Shown here: positions 45,233-54,081 of the stretch, one piece after another | How positions within the stretch are numbered: the stretch's first letter is position 1 | How the letters are laid out: each line of letters starts with the position of its first letter | Assembly (NCBI GenBank): GCA_002448305.1 | Contig: DJWY01000026.1 | Location: 61,034-125,033 of the forward strand | DNA: 64,000 bases | Origin: Selenomonadales bacterium UBA7018 | GTDB taxonomy: Bacteria > Bacillota > Negativicutes > Selenomonadales > Selenomonadaceae | Direction: 5' to 3' | The notes under the pieces: model-generated | Told to the model about the DNA's origin: nothing | Databases searched by the model: none | The model's input: only the letters and a program-made list of their open reading frames with translations | Translations under genes and position numbers: made by a program

Positions 45233-46018
45233 ATGACTAAGCTTGATAAATTGAAAGAATACCTGCGCGGACTAGGAAGCGTCGCGGTAGCATTTTCTGG
45301 CGGCGTCGATTCAACATTTTTATTAAAGGTCGCGCATGACGTTTTAGGCGATAATGTTTTGGCGTTGACGGCGGAAAATAGATTTGTTCCGCGCAGAGAG
45401 TTATCGGCGGCAAATAAATTTTGTACGGAAAATAAAATCCGACAAGTAATTTTTATGTCGGACGTTTTGAAAATAGAAGGCGTCAAAGAAAATCCCGTTA
45501 ATCGTTGCTACCTTTGCAAGCGCGAATTGTTTAAAAATTTCTTGCGCCTTGCTGAGGAATATAATATGGCGGTGGTCGTCGAAGGCTCGAACATGGACGA
45601 CACAAAAGATTTTCGTCCTGGCATGAAAGCGATTGCCGAATTGCAAATAAAAAGCCCGCTCATTGCCGCCGGACTTTACAAGGCGGAAATTCGCGAGCTG
45701 TCAAGGGAAATGAATTTGCCGACGTGGAATAAACCTTCAATGGCTTGCTTAGCGTCGCGCTTTGTTTACGGCGAAACTTTGACCGCCCATAAACTTGCAA
45801 CGGTCGAAAAAGCGGAAAATATTCTACTAAAAAGGGGCTTAGGTCAACTGCGTGTGCGCGTTCATGGCAATCTTGCAAGAATAGAAATTTTGCCCGAAGA
45901 TTTTCCAAAGCTCCTAAGTCTTCGCGAAGAAATTTCAGCGCGACTAAAAGCTTTATGCTTTGATTATGTCACGTTAGACTTGCAAGGCTTTCGCTCCGGT
46001 AGCATGAACCCGCTTTAA
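45233..46018 (+). CDS. larE: ATP-dependent sacrificial sulfur transferase LarE
   Basis: 261 residues. PP-loop enzyme: SGGVDSTFLL (about 20-29) adenylates the substrate, and NRCYLCKREL (about 92-101) contains cysteines of the LarE type. It inserts sulfur into the nickel-pincer nucleotide cofactor of lactate racemase-type enzymes. Start ATG 45233 follows TTGGAG by 8 bases; a longer frame from 44972 would run through the structured region and is rejected. larB, larC and larA are not in the window. The stop codon lies in the loop of a CCGCTT/AAGCGG hairpin. Confidence 0.9.
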   Translation: MTKLDKLKEYLRGLGSVAVAFSGGVDSTFLLKVAHDVLGDNVLALTAENRFVPRRELSAANKFCTENKIRQVIFMSDVLKIEGVKENPVNRCYLCKRELFKNFLRLAEEYNMAVVVEGSNMDDTKDFRPGMKAIAELQIKSPLIAAGLYKAEIRELSREMNLPTWNKPSMACLASRFVYGETLTAHKLATVEKAENILLKRGLGQLRVRVHGNLARIEILPEDFPKLLSLREEISARLKALCFDYVTLDLQGFRSGSMNPL

Positions 46019-46088
46019 AAGCGGCGGAACAGTGGACGCGCCGTGTCGCCCGATAATTTGAAGGTAATCGTCGCGTTCGTACGCTTCG

Positions 46089-47834
46089 CTAGTTTATTAA
46101 ATTGCGGACAGAATAATTGCCCGTGCCATCAAGATTTAATTCTACGTCGTGAAGTTTAAAGAGCGTCGAGCGATGACCCACGCTGACAACTGTAACTTTC
46201 GGGAGTTGTTCGCGCAAAAGATTATACATTTCGATTTCGCGAGGCTCGTCAAGTGCGCTTGTTGCCTCGTCTAGGAAAATATAATCGGGCGCGGATAACA
46301 AGACTCGTGCAAAGGCGAGCCGTTGTTGTTCGCCCAGTGAAAGAATTCTGCTCCAATCGTCCGCCACGTCGAGCTTATCGACAAGCGCAGGCAGGTCGAC
46401 AAGTTGCAGAGTTCTTTTTAATTTGTCGTCTGGTGGAGAATCTTTTTCGGCAGAAGGATAAATCAAAGCGCGGCGCAAAGTTCCTAGCGGCAAGTAAGGT
46501 TTTTGCGGCAAGAACATTACGCGAGCATTTGCAGGCAAGGAAATTTCGCCCGATGCATACGCCCATATTCCCGCCAATGTTCGTAGCAAAGTTGATTTTC
46601 CACAACCCGACGAACCCGTTACCAATAGCGATTTTGCGTTCTGAACTTCAAGCGAAAGTTTTTTCAAAAGTTCTCTACCCGTCGGCAACGCAACATTCAA
46701 TGCCGAAATTTTTAATTCAGGCGCGGTCGCAGTCGTGACTTTGCTTTGAATCTTTTTAGCCTCTTCCATATGTTCAGTAAAGCCCGCAAGACGATTTATC
46801 ACGGCGGCGAGACTTGCTAACGTGTCGTATGAATCGACGAAGAAACTTAGTGCGTCTTGAACTCTTCCGAATGCCGAAGAAATTTGCATAAGCCCGCCTA
46901 GTTGAATTTCTTTGGAAAAATATCGCGGAGCCGCCATAATCAACGGTACGATTACAGCAAGTTGCGCGTAGCCGTTCACGTAGAAATTTAAATGCTTCGT
47001 CTTCTTCATCAGTTGCCAATAATTTTTTATGACGTCAGAGAACTTTAGGTTAAAGCCTTCAAGCTCCGCCGGTTCACCGCGATAAAATGCTATGCTCTCC
47101 GAATTTTCGCGCACTCTCATCATGCTGAAACGGAAATCCGCCTCGTACTTTTGCTGGTCGAAATTTAAGCCTATAAGCCGCCGTCCGACTTTATGTGCAA
47201 AGAAAGTTCCAAGCCCCGAATACACGAACGAAAACCAAAACATATAGCCTGGAATAACAATTCCCATAAGCGTAATTGAACCGGATAATTCCCAAAGCAC
47301 TACGCCGAATGCCGCAAGCGTCGTCAGTTGCCGCAGGAAACCGATTATTAACGTTAGCGAAATATTGACGAATTGCCCAATATCTTCCGAAATACGCTGG
47401 TCAGGGTTGTCTGCCGCGTCCTGCAGTCGGTAATAAATTTGCCCGCTCATCCACGCATTAAGATAATTTTTCGTCATCCACGTGCGCCACTTTATCTGCA
47501 ACATTTGCCGAAGATAAACCGCATAAACCGCAATCATTATATAGGCAAACGCAATCGCGCTAAATTGCCCGATTAGCGGCCAAAAATTTTCTGCTTCATA
47601 ATTCTGTAAAGCATTGTAAAAAACATTGTACCATTCATTGATTTTCACGAGCAGATAAACCATTGCGAAATTCAGCGCGATAACGAACGCTAACAGCCCG
47701 CGCGCCTTCCATTTTTCCTCACTCGACCAATAACCTTTGAACAGCGACCAAAAGCCGCTAAATAATTTTTTTGTATCCAAATGCAAAACCTCCCGCGCAA
47801 GTATAATTGTCACGGGAGATTTTTTCAAGTTCAT
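46089..47834 (-). CDS. ABC transporter, membrane and ATPase fused (SbmA/BacA/YddA-like)
   Basis: 581 residues. Six membrane helices in an ABC_membrane_2-type (SbmA/BacA-like) N-terminal half: EEKWKARGLLAFVIALN, NEWYNVFYNALQ, EDIGQFVNISLTL, ADFRFSMMRVRENSESIAFYRGE. Then an ATPase: Walker A GSSGCGKST (about 399-407), signature LSLGEQQRLAFAR, Walker B YIFLDEATSALDEP. Relatives move peptides, cobalamin or fatty acyl chains. Its start overlaps the stop of the LppM-like gene (one base) and it is the last gene of the putP operon. No membrane-fusion or outer-membrane partner is visible nearby. Confidence 0.88.
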   Translation of the reverse strand: MNLKKSPVTIILAREVLHLDTKKLFSGFWSLFKGYWSSEEKWKARGLLAFVIALNFAMVYLLVKINEWYNVFYNALQNYEAENFWPLIGQFSAIAFAYIMIAVYAVYLRQMLQIKWRTWMTKNYLNAWMSGQIYYRLQDAADNPDQRISEDIGQFVNISLTLIIGFLRQLTTLAAFGVVLWELSGSITLMGIVIPGYMFWFSFVYSGLGTFFAHKVGRRLIGLNFDQQKYEADFRFSMMRVRENSESIAFYRGEPAELEGFNLKFSDVIKNYWQLMKKTKHLNFYVNGYAQLAVIVPLIMAAPRYFSKEIQLGGLMQISSAFGRVQDALSFFVDSYDTLASLAAVINRLAGFTEHMEEAKKIQSKVTTATAPELKISALNVALPTGRELLKKLSLEVQNAKSLLVTGSSGCGKSTLLRTLAGIWAYASGEISLPANARVMFLPQKPYLPLGTLRRALIYPSAEKDSPPDDKLKRTLQLVDLPALVDKLDVADDWSRILSLGEQQRLAFARVLLSAPDYIFLDEATSALDEPREIEMYNLLREQLPKVTVVSVGHRSTLFKLHDVELNLDGTGNYSVRNLIN

Positions 47835-48655
47835 TAGCTTTGCGTAGCGACGGAAATTATATCGGCGGCGGTGAATGCAATCGGCGTAAAAAGAAAGTAC
47901 GCCGCAATTAACGACAGCGCGACGAATAATCCTGCGAAAACATTTCGTTTAAAGCGATAATCTTTGCCGAGATTTTCTAATTCCTCCGAACGCGCTTTAA
48001 TTAGGAAAAATATTGTCGCCGCCAATAACATTAGCTCAACCGCCGCCGTTAAGAAAACTTTATCTTTGTGCCAGATTTTGAATCGCGCCTGCATGGATTT
48101 TTCCCCGCCATTTATCGCAATGTGCGCTAAGTGCCATTTTAAAAATTTGCCGCCGTCCGAAACTTCGTCGGCATTGGTCGTGTCGACCGCGTAGGGCAAA
48201 TTGATTGTGGTATCAAGTACCGCTCGCGAAAGTAAAGCTTGATTAACCGTCGCATTAAAAGCAGTCTGCGCGGAAGAACTCGTCCAATAAAAATCAAAGT
48301 CGTATTCGTCGAAGAACCAACTTTTATGGCGCGAAATGCCTTTATTTTTTCCTTCGTGCGCCAAATATAATTTGCTCGCTGACTGCGCAAAAGTTTCTAT
48401 GTCGGGATATTCCGTGACGAGTTCATAGCCGCGCAAATCGCCTTGCTCAATCGCCTTGATTTTTATATTCGGATTGAGTTTTTTAGCTTGATTCTTCCAA
48501 TCTTCTATTGGTTGAGTTAATGCCGCCGTCCCTATGAATTTATAGTGCCCTATAACTGCGCCCGTGTCCGTGATTGTTAATTCGGAATTTACTTCAAAGC
48601 AACCCGCGCAGATTATGCACAGCAGACTTATCGCGACAATTAAAAGCTTTTTCAT
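47834..48655 (-). CDS. Membrane-anchored lipoprotein (LppM-like domain)
   Basis: 273 residues. Start ATG 48655 (an earlier in-frame ATG at 48685 lies in putP and would add ten residues before the signal). Lipoprotein signal with lipobox CAGC, cysteine at about residue 19. The first part of the mature protein (FEVNSELTITDTGAVIGHYKF) is typical of LppM domains. Two membrane segments follow near 205-222 and 240-262. Function unknown. It starts one base after the putP stop and its own stop overlaps the ABC transporter start. Confidence 0.72.
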   Translation of the reverse strand: MKKLLIVAISLLCIICAGCFEVNSELTITDTGAVIGHYKFIGTAALTQPIEDWKNQAKKLNPNIKIKAIEQGDLRGYELVTEYPDIETFAQSASKLYLAHEGKNKGISRHKSWFFDEYDFDFYWTSSSAQTAFNATVNQALLSRAVLDTTINLPYAVDTTNADEVSDGGKFLKWHLAHIAINGGEKSMQARFKIWHKDKVFLTAAVELMLLAATIFFLIKARSEELENLGKDYRFKRNVFAGLFVALSLIAAYFLFTPIAFTAADIISVATQS

Positions 48656-48656
48656 A

Positions 48657-50135
48657 TTAAATTTTACTCTCGCTAACTTTGTCAAATGTTTTCAAAATAT
48701 CTTGGCTTGGCTCTTCGGTAATTTGGCTCACCAAGAAAATTGCGATTATGGAGAAAATAAAGCCAGGAACAATTTCATACAGCCCGAAAAGCGCAAGCTG
48801 TTTCCAAACTAAAACCGTCACGCCGCCAACAATTATTCCAGCGATAACGCCAGCGCGTGTCGTGCGACGATAAAATAAACTCATCAGCAATGCGGGACCA
48901 AATGCCGCGCCAAAGCCCGCCCATGCATAGGCGACCATGTCTAAAATAAAGCTGTCGGGATTAAAGCCCAAGAAAACTGCTATCGACGCGATTATCAGAA
49001 CCGAAGCGCGCGAAATCCAGACAAGTTCCGTTTGATTAGCATCTTTGCGGAGGAGCGTTTTGTAAAAGTCCTGCGCAAATGCCGACGCCGCAACCAATAA
49101 CTGCGATGACGCCGTTGACATTATCGCCGCCAAAACCGCGCTCAATACTAAGCCCGCGATTATCGGCGGGAAAAGCTGATTAGTCATAAGCAAAAAGACT
49201 GTCTCAGCGTTGGTGCCCTCAAGCGTCTGCGATAGGTAAACCGTCCCGACCATGCCGACTGCGACCGCCGCCGCTAAGCTCAAAATTACCCACGTCATAG
49301 CGATATGCGTTGCTCGCGGAATTTCTTTAGTTGATTTTATCGCCATGAATCTAACCAAAATGTGCGGCTGTCCGAAATATCCTATGCCCCACGCCAACAG
49401 CGATATTAATTCGATAAAGCCCAGCGTCGACCCGTCCGGCTTTGTGAACGGCTCAAACATTGACGCTTTATAAGCCGAAATTGCAGTTACTGTGTCGCCG
49501 AAGCCGCCTAAACTCATTGCCGCGCAGATTGGCACGAGTAAAATTGCAAAGAACATCATCACGCCTTGAATAAAATCTGTGCGGCTGACTGCTAAGAATC
49601 CTCCTATTAGTGTATAGAAGACAACCGAGCCGGAACCTAAAAATATTGCGTATTGGAACGGCAAGCCAAAAACCGTCTCGAATAATTTCCCCGCCGCAAC
49701 AAAGCCGCTCGACGTGTACAGGATAAAAAATATCAAAATGAAAATCGCCGGCACTATCCTCAATAGCCCACTCGTATCTTTATAGCGATTCTGTAAGAAT
49801 TCCGGCAACGTCAGCGCATTGCCAGCAAGTTCCGTGTATTGCCTCAGTCGCGCCGCTACGAAATGCCAATTCGCCCAAGTTCCTATCGCTATGCCTATCG
49901 CTATCCAACCAGCATTCAAGCCCGCAAGATATGCAAAGCCGGGAACGCCCATTAGCATCCAGCCGCTCATATCTGATGCCTCTGCGCTAAGCGACGTAAC
50001 CCACGCGCCTAATTTGCGATTGCCTAAAAAATAATCGCTCATGTTTTGCGTCCGCCGATAGTAGTAGACGCCTATTGCCATCATTAGACCAATATACAGC
50101 ACGAACGCATTGATTATTATTAAATCATTTGTCAA
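48657..50135 (-). CDS. putP: Sodium/proline symporter
   Basis: 492 residues, thirteen membrane helices. SSS-family signature: LYIGLMMAIGVYYYRRTQNMSDYFLGNRKL near the start, SDMSGWMLMGVPGFAYLAGLNAGWIAIG about 53-80, and GYFGQPHILVRFMAIKS about 245. This is the PutP form of the family (proline uptake with sodium); pantothenate symporters are similar but lack the same start. It heads a minus-strand operon with the LppM-like lipoprotein and the ABC transporter. A good promoter is upstream. Confidence 0.92.
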   Translation of the reverse strand: MTNDLIIINAFVLYIGLMMAIGVYYYRRTQNMSDYFLGNRKLGAWVTSLSAEASDMSGWMLMGVPGFAYLAGLNAGWIAIGIAIGTWANWHFVAARLRQYTELAGNALTLPEFLQNRYKDTSGLLRIVPAIFILIFFILYTSSGFVAAGKLFETVFGLPFQYAIFLGSGSVVFYTLIGGFLAVSRTDFIQGVMMFFAILLVPICAAMSLGGFGDTVTAISAYKASMFEPFTKPDGSTLGFIELISLLAWGIGYFGQPHILVRFMAIKSTKEIPRATHIAMTWVILSLAAAVAVGMVGTVYLSQTLEGTNAETVFLLMTNQLFPPIIAGLVLSAVLAAIMSTASSQLLVAASAFAQDFYKTLLRKDANQTELVWISRASVLIIASIAVFLGFNPDSFILDMVAYAWAGFGAAFGPALLMSLFYRRTTRAGVIAGIIVGGVTVLVWKQLALFGLYEIVPGFIFSIIAIFLVSQITEEPSQDILKTFDKVSESKI

Positions 50136-50163
50136 AATAAAATCCTCCTTTCATAACGCGCCA

Positions 50164-50192
50164 ATTATAACCGTGCAAAAATTTTTCTGCAA
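50164..50192 (-). promoter_or_regulatory. Promoter of the putP operon
   Basis: On the minus strand TTGCAG, 17-base spacer, TATAAT, about 30 bases before the putP start. Confidence 0.75.
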
Positions 50193-50237
50193 CAAAAAGC
50201 CGCGCCGCTTAATTGCAAAAATTAAAAGCCCTTTTCA

Positions 50238-50266
50238 TTGACGCGAAAAGCTAACTGGTTTAATAT
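50238..50266 (+). promoter_or_regulatory. Promoter of the yggS-sepF-divIVA operon
   Basis: TTGACG, 17-base spacer, TAATAT, about 39 bases before the yggS start. Confidence 0.75.
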
Positions 50267-50304
50267 ATGTGCGTGAAAATTTTAAATGCGGAGGTGAGCG
50301 ACGT

Positions 50305-50979
50305 TTGAGCGTAGCAGAAAATTTTCGTGAGATAAAATCCAGGCTCAATGATAAAATAATTCTGGTTGCTGTGACGAAAAATCACGGCGTCGAACTAATG
50401 CGCGAAGCTATCGACGCGGGCGCAAAAAATATCGGGGAAAATCGCGTGCAGGAGGCGGCGGAAAAATTCCAAACGCTTAACCGCGAAGTCACGCGCCATT
50501 TAATCGGGCACTTGCAGACGAATAAAGTTAAGCAAGCCGTCAAGCTCTTCGACCTGATTGAATCCGTTGACAGCCAACATTTGGCGGCGGCTATCGACAA
50601 GGCGGCGGCTCAAATCGGAAAAGTGCAAGATATTTTGATTCAAGTTAATTTAGCGCGTGAAACGCAAAAATCAGGCGTCTTACTCGAAGATTTGAAAGCG
50701 ATAATAAGTTTCGTTGACGACTTAGAAAATTTGCGTCTGCGCGGGCTAATGATGATTGCGCCCAATTTCCCCGACGTGGAGCAATGCCGACCGCTCTTCG
50801 CGCAAATGCGGAAACTTTTCGACGAGCTGAAAACTTCGCGTGATAATTTCGATTTTCTGTCAATGGGAATGACGCACGATTATAAAATCGCAGTCGAAGA
50901 GGGCGCAAACGTCGTGAGACTCGGCACAGCAATTTTCGGCGAGAGGAGTTTAACGAATGGAAATCATAGACAAATTTAG
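50305..50979 (+). CDS. YggS-family pyridoxal-phosphate homeostasis protein
   Basis: 224 residues. Start TTG 50305 lies 7 bases after GGAGGTGAG; an upstream ATG at 50269 is before this site and is rejected. The alanine-racemase-like N-domain keeps KIILVAVTKNH with the PLP lysine (about residue 23), GENRVQEAAEKF and HLIGHLQTNKV (about 67-77), and SMGMTHDYKIAVEEGANVVRLGT near the end, all typical. It holds PLP and buffers its level. The sepF start lies inside its last 23 bases. Confidence 0.92.
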   Translation: MSVAENFREIKSRLNDKIILVAVTKNHGVELMREAIDAGAKNIGENRVQEAAEKFQTLNREVTRHLIGHLQTNKVKQAVKLFDLIESVDSQHLAAAIDKAAAQIGKVQDILIQVNLARETQKSGVLLEDLKAIISFVDDLENLRLRGLMMIAPNFPDVEQCRPLFAQMRKLFDELKTSRDNFDFLSMGMTHDYKIAVEEGANVVRLGTAIFGERSLTNGNHRQI

Positions 50980-51472
50980 TCGAACTCTCGGACTGGATAA
51001 AGATTTTGAAAAAGAATCCGAGATACCGGAGGAGTTGCCAAAAGAGCAACCCGAACAAAATGAAATGCCGATTCAACCGCCACCAGCAAATATGACGGGG
51101 CATAATGTGGTTGATTTTAATTCGGCAATAGCGGCGAGGGAGAATTTGATGACAAACAATAATCCGACCAAACCTATGGTCAAAACGAAAATTACAACGG
51201 TGAGACCTAAAACTTTTGACGAGGACGCAAGGATAATCGCCGACTGCCTGCGCGAAAATATTCCGGTCATCGTCAACTTGGAAGAGACAGACCCCGAACA
51301 TGCGCGTCGAATTATCGATTTTGCGCTTGGCACAACTTACGCGCTTGATGGCGACGTTCAGCAGGTTAGCAAATATGTTTTCGTCTGCACGCCCAAAACC
51401 GCTATGGTTACCTTCAACAGGGAAGAGATTAAGCAGGAACGCGACTTTTCTTGGCTTACGAAAAAACTTTAA
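50957..51472 (+). CDS. sepF: Cell division protein SepF
   Basis: 171 residues. A short amphipathic N-terminus (MEIIDKFSRTLGL) binds the membrane, an acidic/proline linker follows, and the SepF fold is at about 80-155 (VRPKTFDEDARIIADCLRE, PVIVNLEETDPEHARRIIDFALGTTYALDG). It crosslinks FtsZ filaments in Firmicutes. It overlaps yggS by 23 bases and precedes ylmH, the classic order. Confidence 0.93.
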   Translation: MEIIDKFSRTLGLDKDFEKESEIPEELPKEQPEQNEMPIQPPPANMTGHNVVDFNSAIAARENLMTNNNPTKPMVKTKITTVRPKTFDEDARIIADCLRENIPVIVNLEETDPEHARRIIDFALGTTYALDGDVQQVSKYVFVCTPKTAMVTFNREEIKQERDFSWLTKKL

Positions 51473-51484
51473 GGGACTAGGGAT

Positions 51485-52273
51485 ATGCAAGACGCAAAAG
51501 AAAAAATTATTCGCTACTACAAAGGCACTGAGGGCGAGGCAATGGCGGTTAAGCTCGTCGACTTCGCCGCGCAGGCAATTAAAAATCGCAAGTGCAAAAT
51601 CACGGGCTTTTTGACGCCCTTTGAACAGGAAATGGCAAGCGTCATTGCTAACAGCTTGGGCGAACTCAATGTTGATTTTTATGGCGGATTCAGCGGCTCG
51701 GAACGTCAACGCGCCGCCTTTTGTCATGCAGATTTTCAAGGCACGCCGAATTTTGAAATAGCGGTTATCAAGGCGGAATGGAATGGCGAATTTGCTCGGC
51801 TTAGTCATCGCGACGTACTCGGCTCGCTTTTAAGTTTGGGCGTCGACCGCGAATTTATCGGCGACATTATCGCTACTAAGGATTGCGCTAAAATTCTCGT
51901 TGATAAGAAAATGTGCGAATACTTCACGACAAATTTGACGCAGATTGGCGGCTCGTCTGTCACGACGACTGTTGATGAACTCGAAAACATTTCGCCCAAA
52001 GAAGAACGTACTAAAGAAATTCGCGCAACTGTCGCGTCGCTTAGGGTTGATTCAATCGCGGCGGCGGGCTTTGGCATGTCGCGTTCAAAGGCTGTGCAGG
52101 AAATTGCCGCTGAAAAGATTAAACTCAACTGGCAAACCGTCAAGAATGCGTCGCAGTCGATTAAGCAGGGCGATATTTTGAGTATGCGCGGGCGCGGACG
52201 TTTGGAAGTTGCCGAAATTCGCGGGCAAACTAAAAAAGGTCGTGTCGGCGTTCTGTTAAAAAGGTTTTTTTAA
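51485..52273 (+). CDS. YlmH-like S4-domain RNA-binding protein
   Basis: 262 residues. The N-terminal part (LTPFEQEMASVIANSLGELNVDFYGGFSGSERQRAAFC) and LGSLLSLGVDREFIGDIIA match YlmH. A C-terminal S4 domain (VDSIAAAGFGMSRSKAVQEIAAEKIKLNWQTV) binds RNA; YlmH relatives can act on stalled ribosomes. It is part of the sepF-ylmH-divIVA cell-division cluster. Confidence 0.9.
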   Translation: MQDAKEKIIRYYKGTEGEAMAVKLVDFAAQAIKNRKCKITGFLTPFEQEMASVIANSLGELNVDFYGGFSGSERQRAAFCHADFQGTPNFEIAVIKAEWNGEFARLSHRDVLGSLLSLGVDREFIGDIIATKDCAKILVDKKMCEYFTTNLTQIGGSSVTTTVDELENISPKEERTKEIRATVASLRVDSIAAAGFGMSRSKAVQEIAAEKIKLNWQTVKNASQSIKQGDILSMRGRGRLEVAEIRGQTKKGRVGVLLKRFF

Positions 52274-52303
52274 AAGTTATAAGCTAAAAGGGGGCTAATA
52301 ACC

Positions 52304-52828
52304 TTGCCAATGACAGAGGAAGAAAAAAGTAAATGCCAAAAAATAATTCACGGACACGCGGCAGCGGCAGCGGCAGGAAATTTAGTGCCAGTACCGGGCG
52401 TGGGGCTTGCAGCTGATGTCGTCACAATGTCGACAATGGCAATGGCTTTAGCGGCGGTGTTCGGCGGCTCAATAACTGAATCCGTCGCAAAAAATATGGC
52501 GATTAATGCTATCGTCGCGACAATGAAAAAACAACCTATCAGAGTCATTACAAAAGAAGTTTCAAAAATCGTGCCTGTAGTCGGGCAACTTATCGGACCG
52601 GCAATTTCCGTAGCAATGTTGGAAGCGGCTGGCTGGATCTTAGCTGATGAATTAATCGCCGAGAGAGATAAAACAAAAAGTCTTGAAGAACCGGTGAAAG
52701 GCGGTCATTACTTCCAATACGAAAGAGATTTTGAACCGCATAATTCCGATGTTGAAATTCCGGCAACAATGAGTGGCGGTCACAATTTCCGCTATGAAAA
52801 AAAGTTTAAAACGCACGACCCTGAATAA
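52304..52828 (+). CDS. DUF697-like hydrophobic protein inserted in the division cluster
   Basis: 174 residues from TTG (an ATG two codons on is also possible) behind AGGGGGC. Residues about 15-115 are two long hydrophobic Ala/Val/Gly stretches (AAAAAAGNLVPVPGVGLAADVV, IVPVVGQLIGPAISVAML) that resemble the DUF697/EcsC-like membrane segment. Residues 132 on carry two related units (GGHYFQYERDFEPHN and GGHNFRYEKKFKTHD). No GTPase domain is fused. It sits between ylmH and divIVA, where YggT is usually found. It may be a membrane anchor, but function is unknown. Confidence 0.65.
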   Translation: MPMTEEEKSKCQKIIHGHAAAAAAGNLVPVPGVGLAADVVTMSTMAMALAAVFGGSITESVAKNMAINAIVATMKKQPIRVITKEVSKIVPVVGQLIGPAISVAMLEAAGWILADELIAERDKTKSLEEPVKGGHYFQYERDFEPHNSDVEIPATMSGGHNFRYEKKFKTHDPE

Positions 52829-52846
52829 AGTTTGGAGGCGATGAAT

Positions 52847-53560
52847 TTGCTTACGCCAATAGATATTCATAATCACCAATTCAAAAAAAGTATTCGCGGC
52901 TACAATGAAAACGAAGTCGATGATTTTCTGGATAAAATTGTCGTCGACTTTGAAAAGCTCCTGCGCGAAAACGAACGACTCGAAAACGAGTTGAATTTAA
53001 TCGCGGTCGAGATTGATAAATATCGCCGGCTCGAAAAAACTATGAACGATACTTTGCTTATGGCGCAAAGAACCGCTGATGATGTCATTTCCGCTGCAAG
53101 GAAAAATGCCGACGAGATGAAGGAAAATACCGCCCGCGAATGCCAAAATATTCGTGAACAGGCGCGCTTGGAGGCTGATAAACAACTCAAAGCCGCTAAT
53201 GCTAAACGCGATGCCATTTTGGAAGATTATAGCAAACTTATCAGCGATAAAAATTCTTTCCTGCTCAAAATGCGCACTATGCTTGAATCGGAGTTGGCGA
53301 TAACTAATCACGTTATAGAACTTCTGCCGAAACTCGGTGAAGATACTAAAATTCCTGCGCCCGAAAATAAGCTTGTCGAAAAAATCGCGCCTGTTGAACC
53401 TGCGCCTAAAGTCGAAGAAAAAATTCCGGCTCCCGTCAAGGAAATTTCGTCAAATATCGTCGACATTTCCTCAAAGCCCGCAGACGCTGAAAAAACAGTA
53501 ACTGATGACACCATGACTTATGCCCCCGCCAAAAAGCTTGAAGAGGTGTCTTCTAAGTGA
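52847..53560 (+). CDS. divIVA: Cell-division initiation/polarity protein DivIVA
   Basis: 237 residues. Start TTG 52847 is chosen: GGAGG ends 8 bases before it, whereas the ATG at 52841 is only 2 bases from the site; the resulting start MLTPIDIHNHQFKKSIRGYNENEVDDFLD is the family consensus. Residues 30-165 are a long coiled coil. The tail from about 165 is acidic and proline-rich (PAPENKLVEKIAPVEPAPK), longer than in Bacillus. It senses negative membrane curvature. The stop overlaps the lspA start (GTGA). Confidence 0.92.
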   Translation: MLTPIDIHNHQFKKSIRGYNENEVDDFLDKIVVDFEKLLRENERLENELNLIAVEIDKYRRLEKTMNDTLLMAQRTADDVISAARKNADEMKENTARECQNIREQARLEADKQLKAANAKRDAILEDYSKLISDKNSFLLKMRTMLESELAITNHVIELLPKLGEDTKIPAPENKLVEKIAPVEPAPKVEEKIPAPVKEISSNIVDISSKPADAEKTVTDDTMTYAPAKKLEEVSSK

Positions 53561-54081
53561 AAAGGCTCCTTAAAAATATTTTGCTGGTTGCCGAACTCAT
53601 CTTAGCAATAATTTTCTACAATCGGGAAAAATTTTTATTCATCGGAGTAGTCGCGCTCGACCAAATCACAAAAGCAATCGTCATGCGCAATTTTATTCCT
53701 GGCGAATCAGTCCCGATTCTGCAAGACATTTTCCATTTGACTTACGTACTAAATCCCGGCGCGGCGTTCGGGATTTTATCGAATCAGCGAATGTTTTTAA
53801 TGCTTATGGGCGCGGGGCTAATTGTGGCGACAATTTATTTTTATCCTATGCTGAAAAAATCGGATAGCTTTTTGCGATTCGGCGCAACGGCAATTCTTAG
53901 CGGCGCGGTTGCAAATTTAATCGATAGAGTTCAAACGGGTTACGTCGTCGACTTCTTTGACTTTAGGATTTGGCCGGTATTCAACGTCGCTGACATTGCG
54001 ATTGTTTTAGGAATGGGCTTTATGATTTACGCGATACTTTTTCGGCTCGATATCGGCAAAACAGAAGAGGTTGGCAGATGA
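53557..54081 (+). CDS. lspA: Lipoprotein signal peptidase (signal peptidase II)
   Basis: 174 residues, four helices. Cleaves the signal of prolipoproteins after the lipobox cysteine is lipidated. Catalytic aspartates are in the conserved NLIDRVQTGYVVDFFDFR and FNVADIAI motifs; VALDQITKAIV opens the conserved part. The first about 27 residues (a hydrophobic leader KNILLVAELILAIIF then REKFLF) are extra compared with usual LspA, so it has an additional N-terminal membrane segment or the start lies later. Start GTG overlaps the divIVA stop; rluD overlaps its end by 4. Confidence 0.92.
   Translation: MKRLLKNILLVAELILAIIFYNREKFLFIGVVALDQITKAIVMRNFIPGESVPILQDIFHLTYVLNPGAAFGILSNQRMFLMLMGAGLIVATIYFYPMLKKSDSFLRFGATAILSGAVANLIDRVQTGYVVDFFDFRIWPVFNVADIAIVLGMGFMIYAILFRLDIGKTEEVGR

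Noticed and set aside
50645..51808. A 387-codon open frame on the minus strand across yggS, sepF and ylmH
   Set aside because: It runs through three well-recognised plus-strand genes, lacks motifs and is rich in Arg/Phe/Asn, typical of antisense reading.
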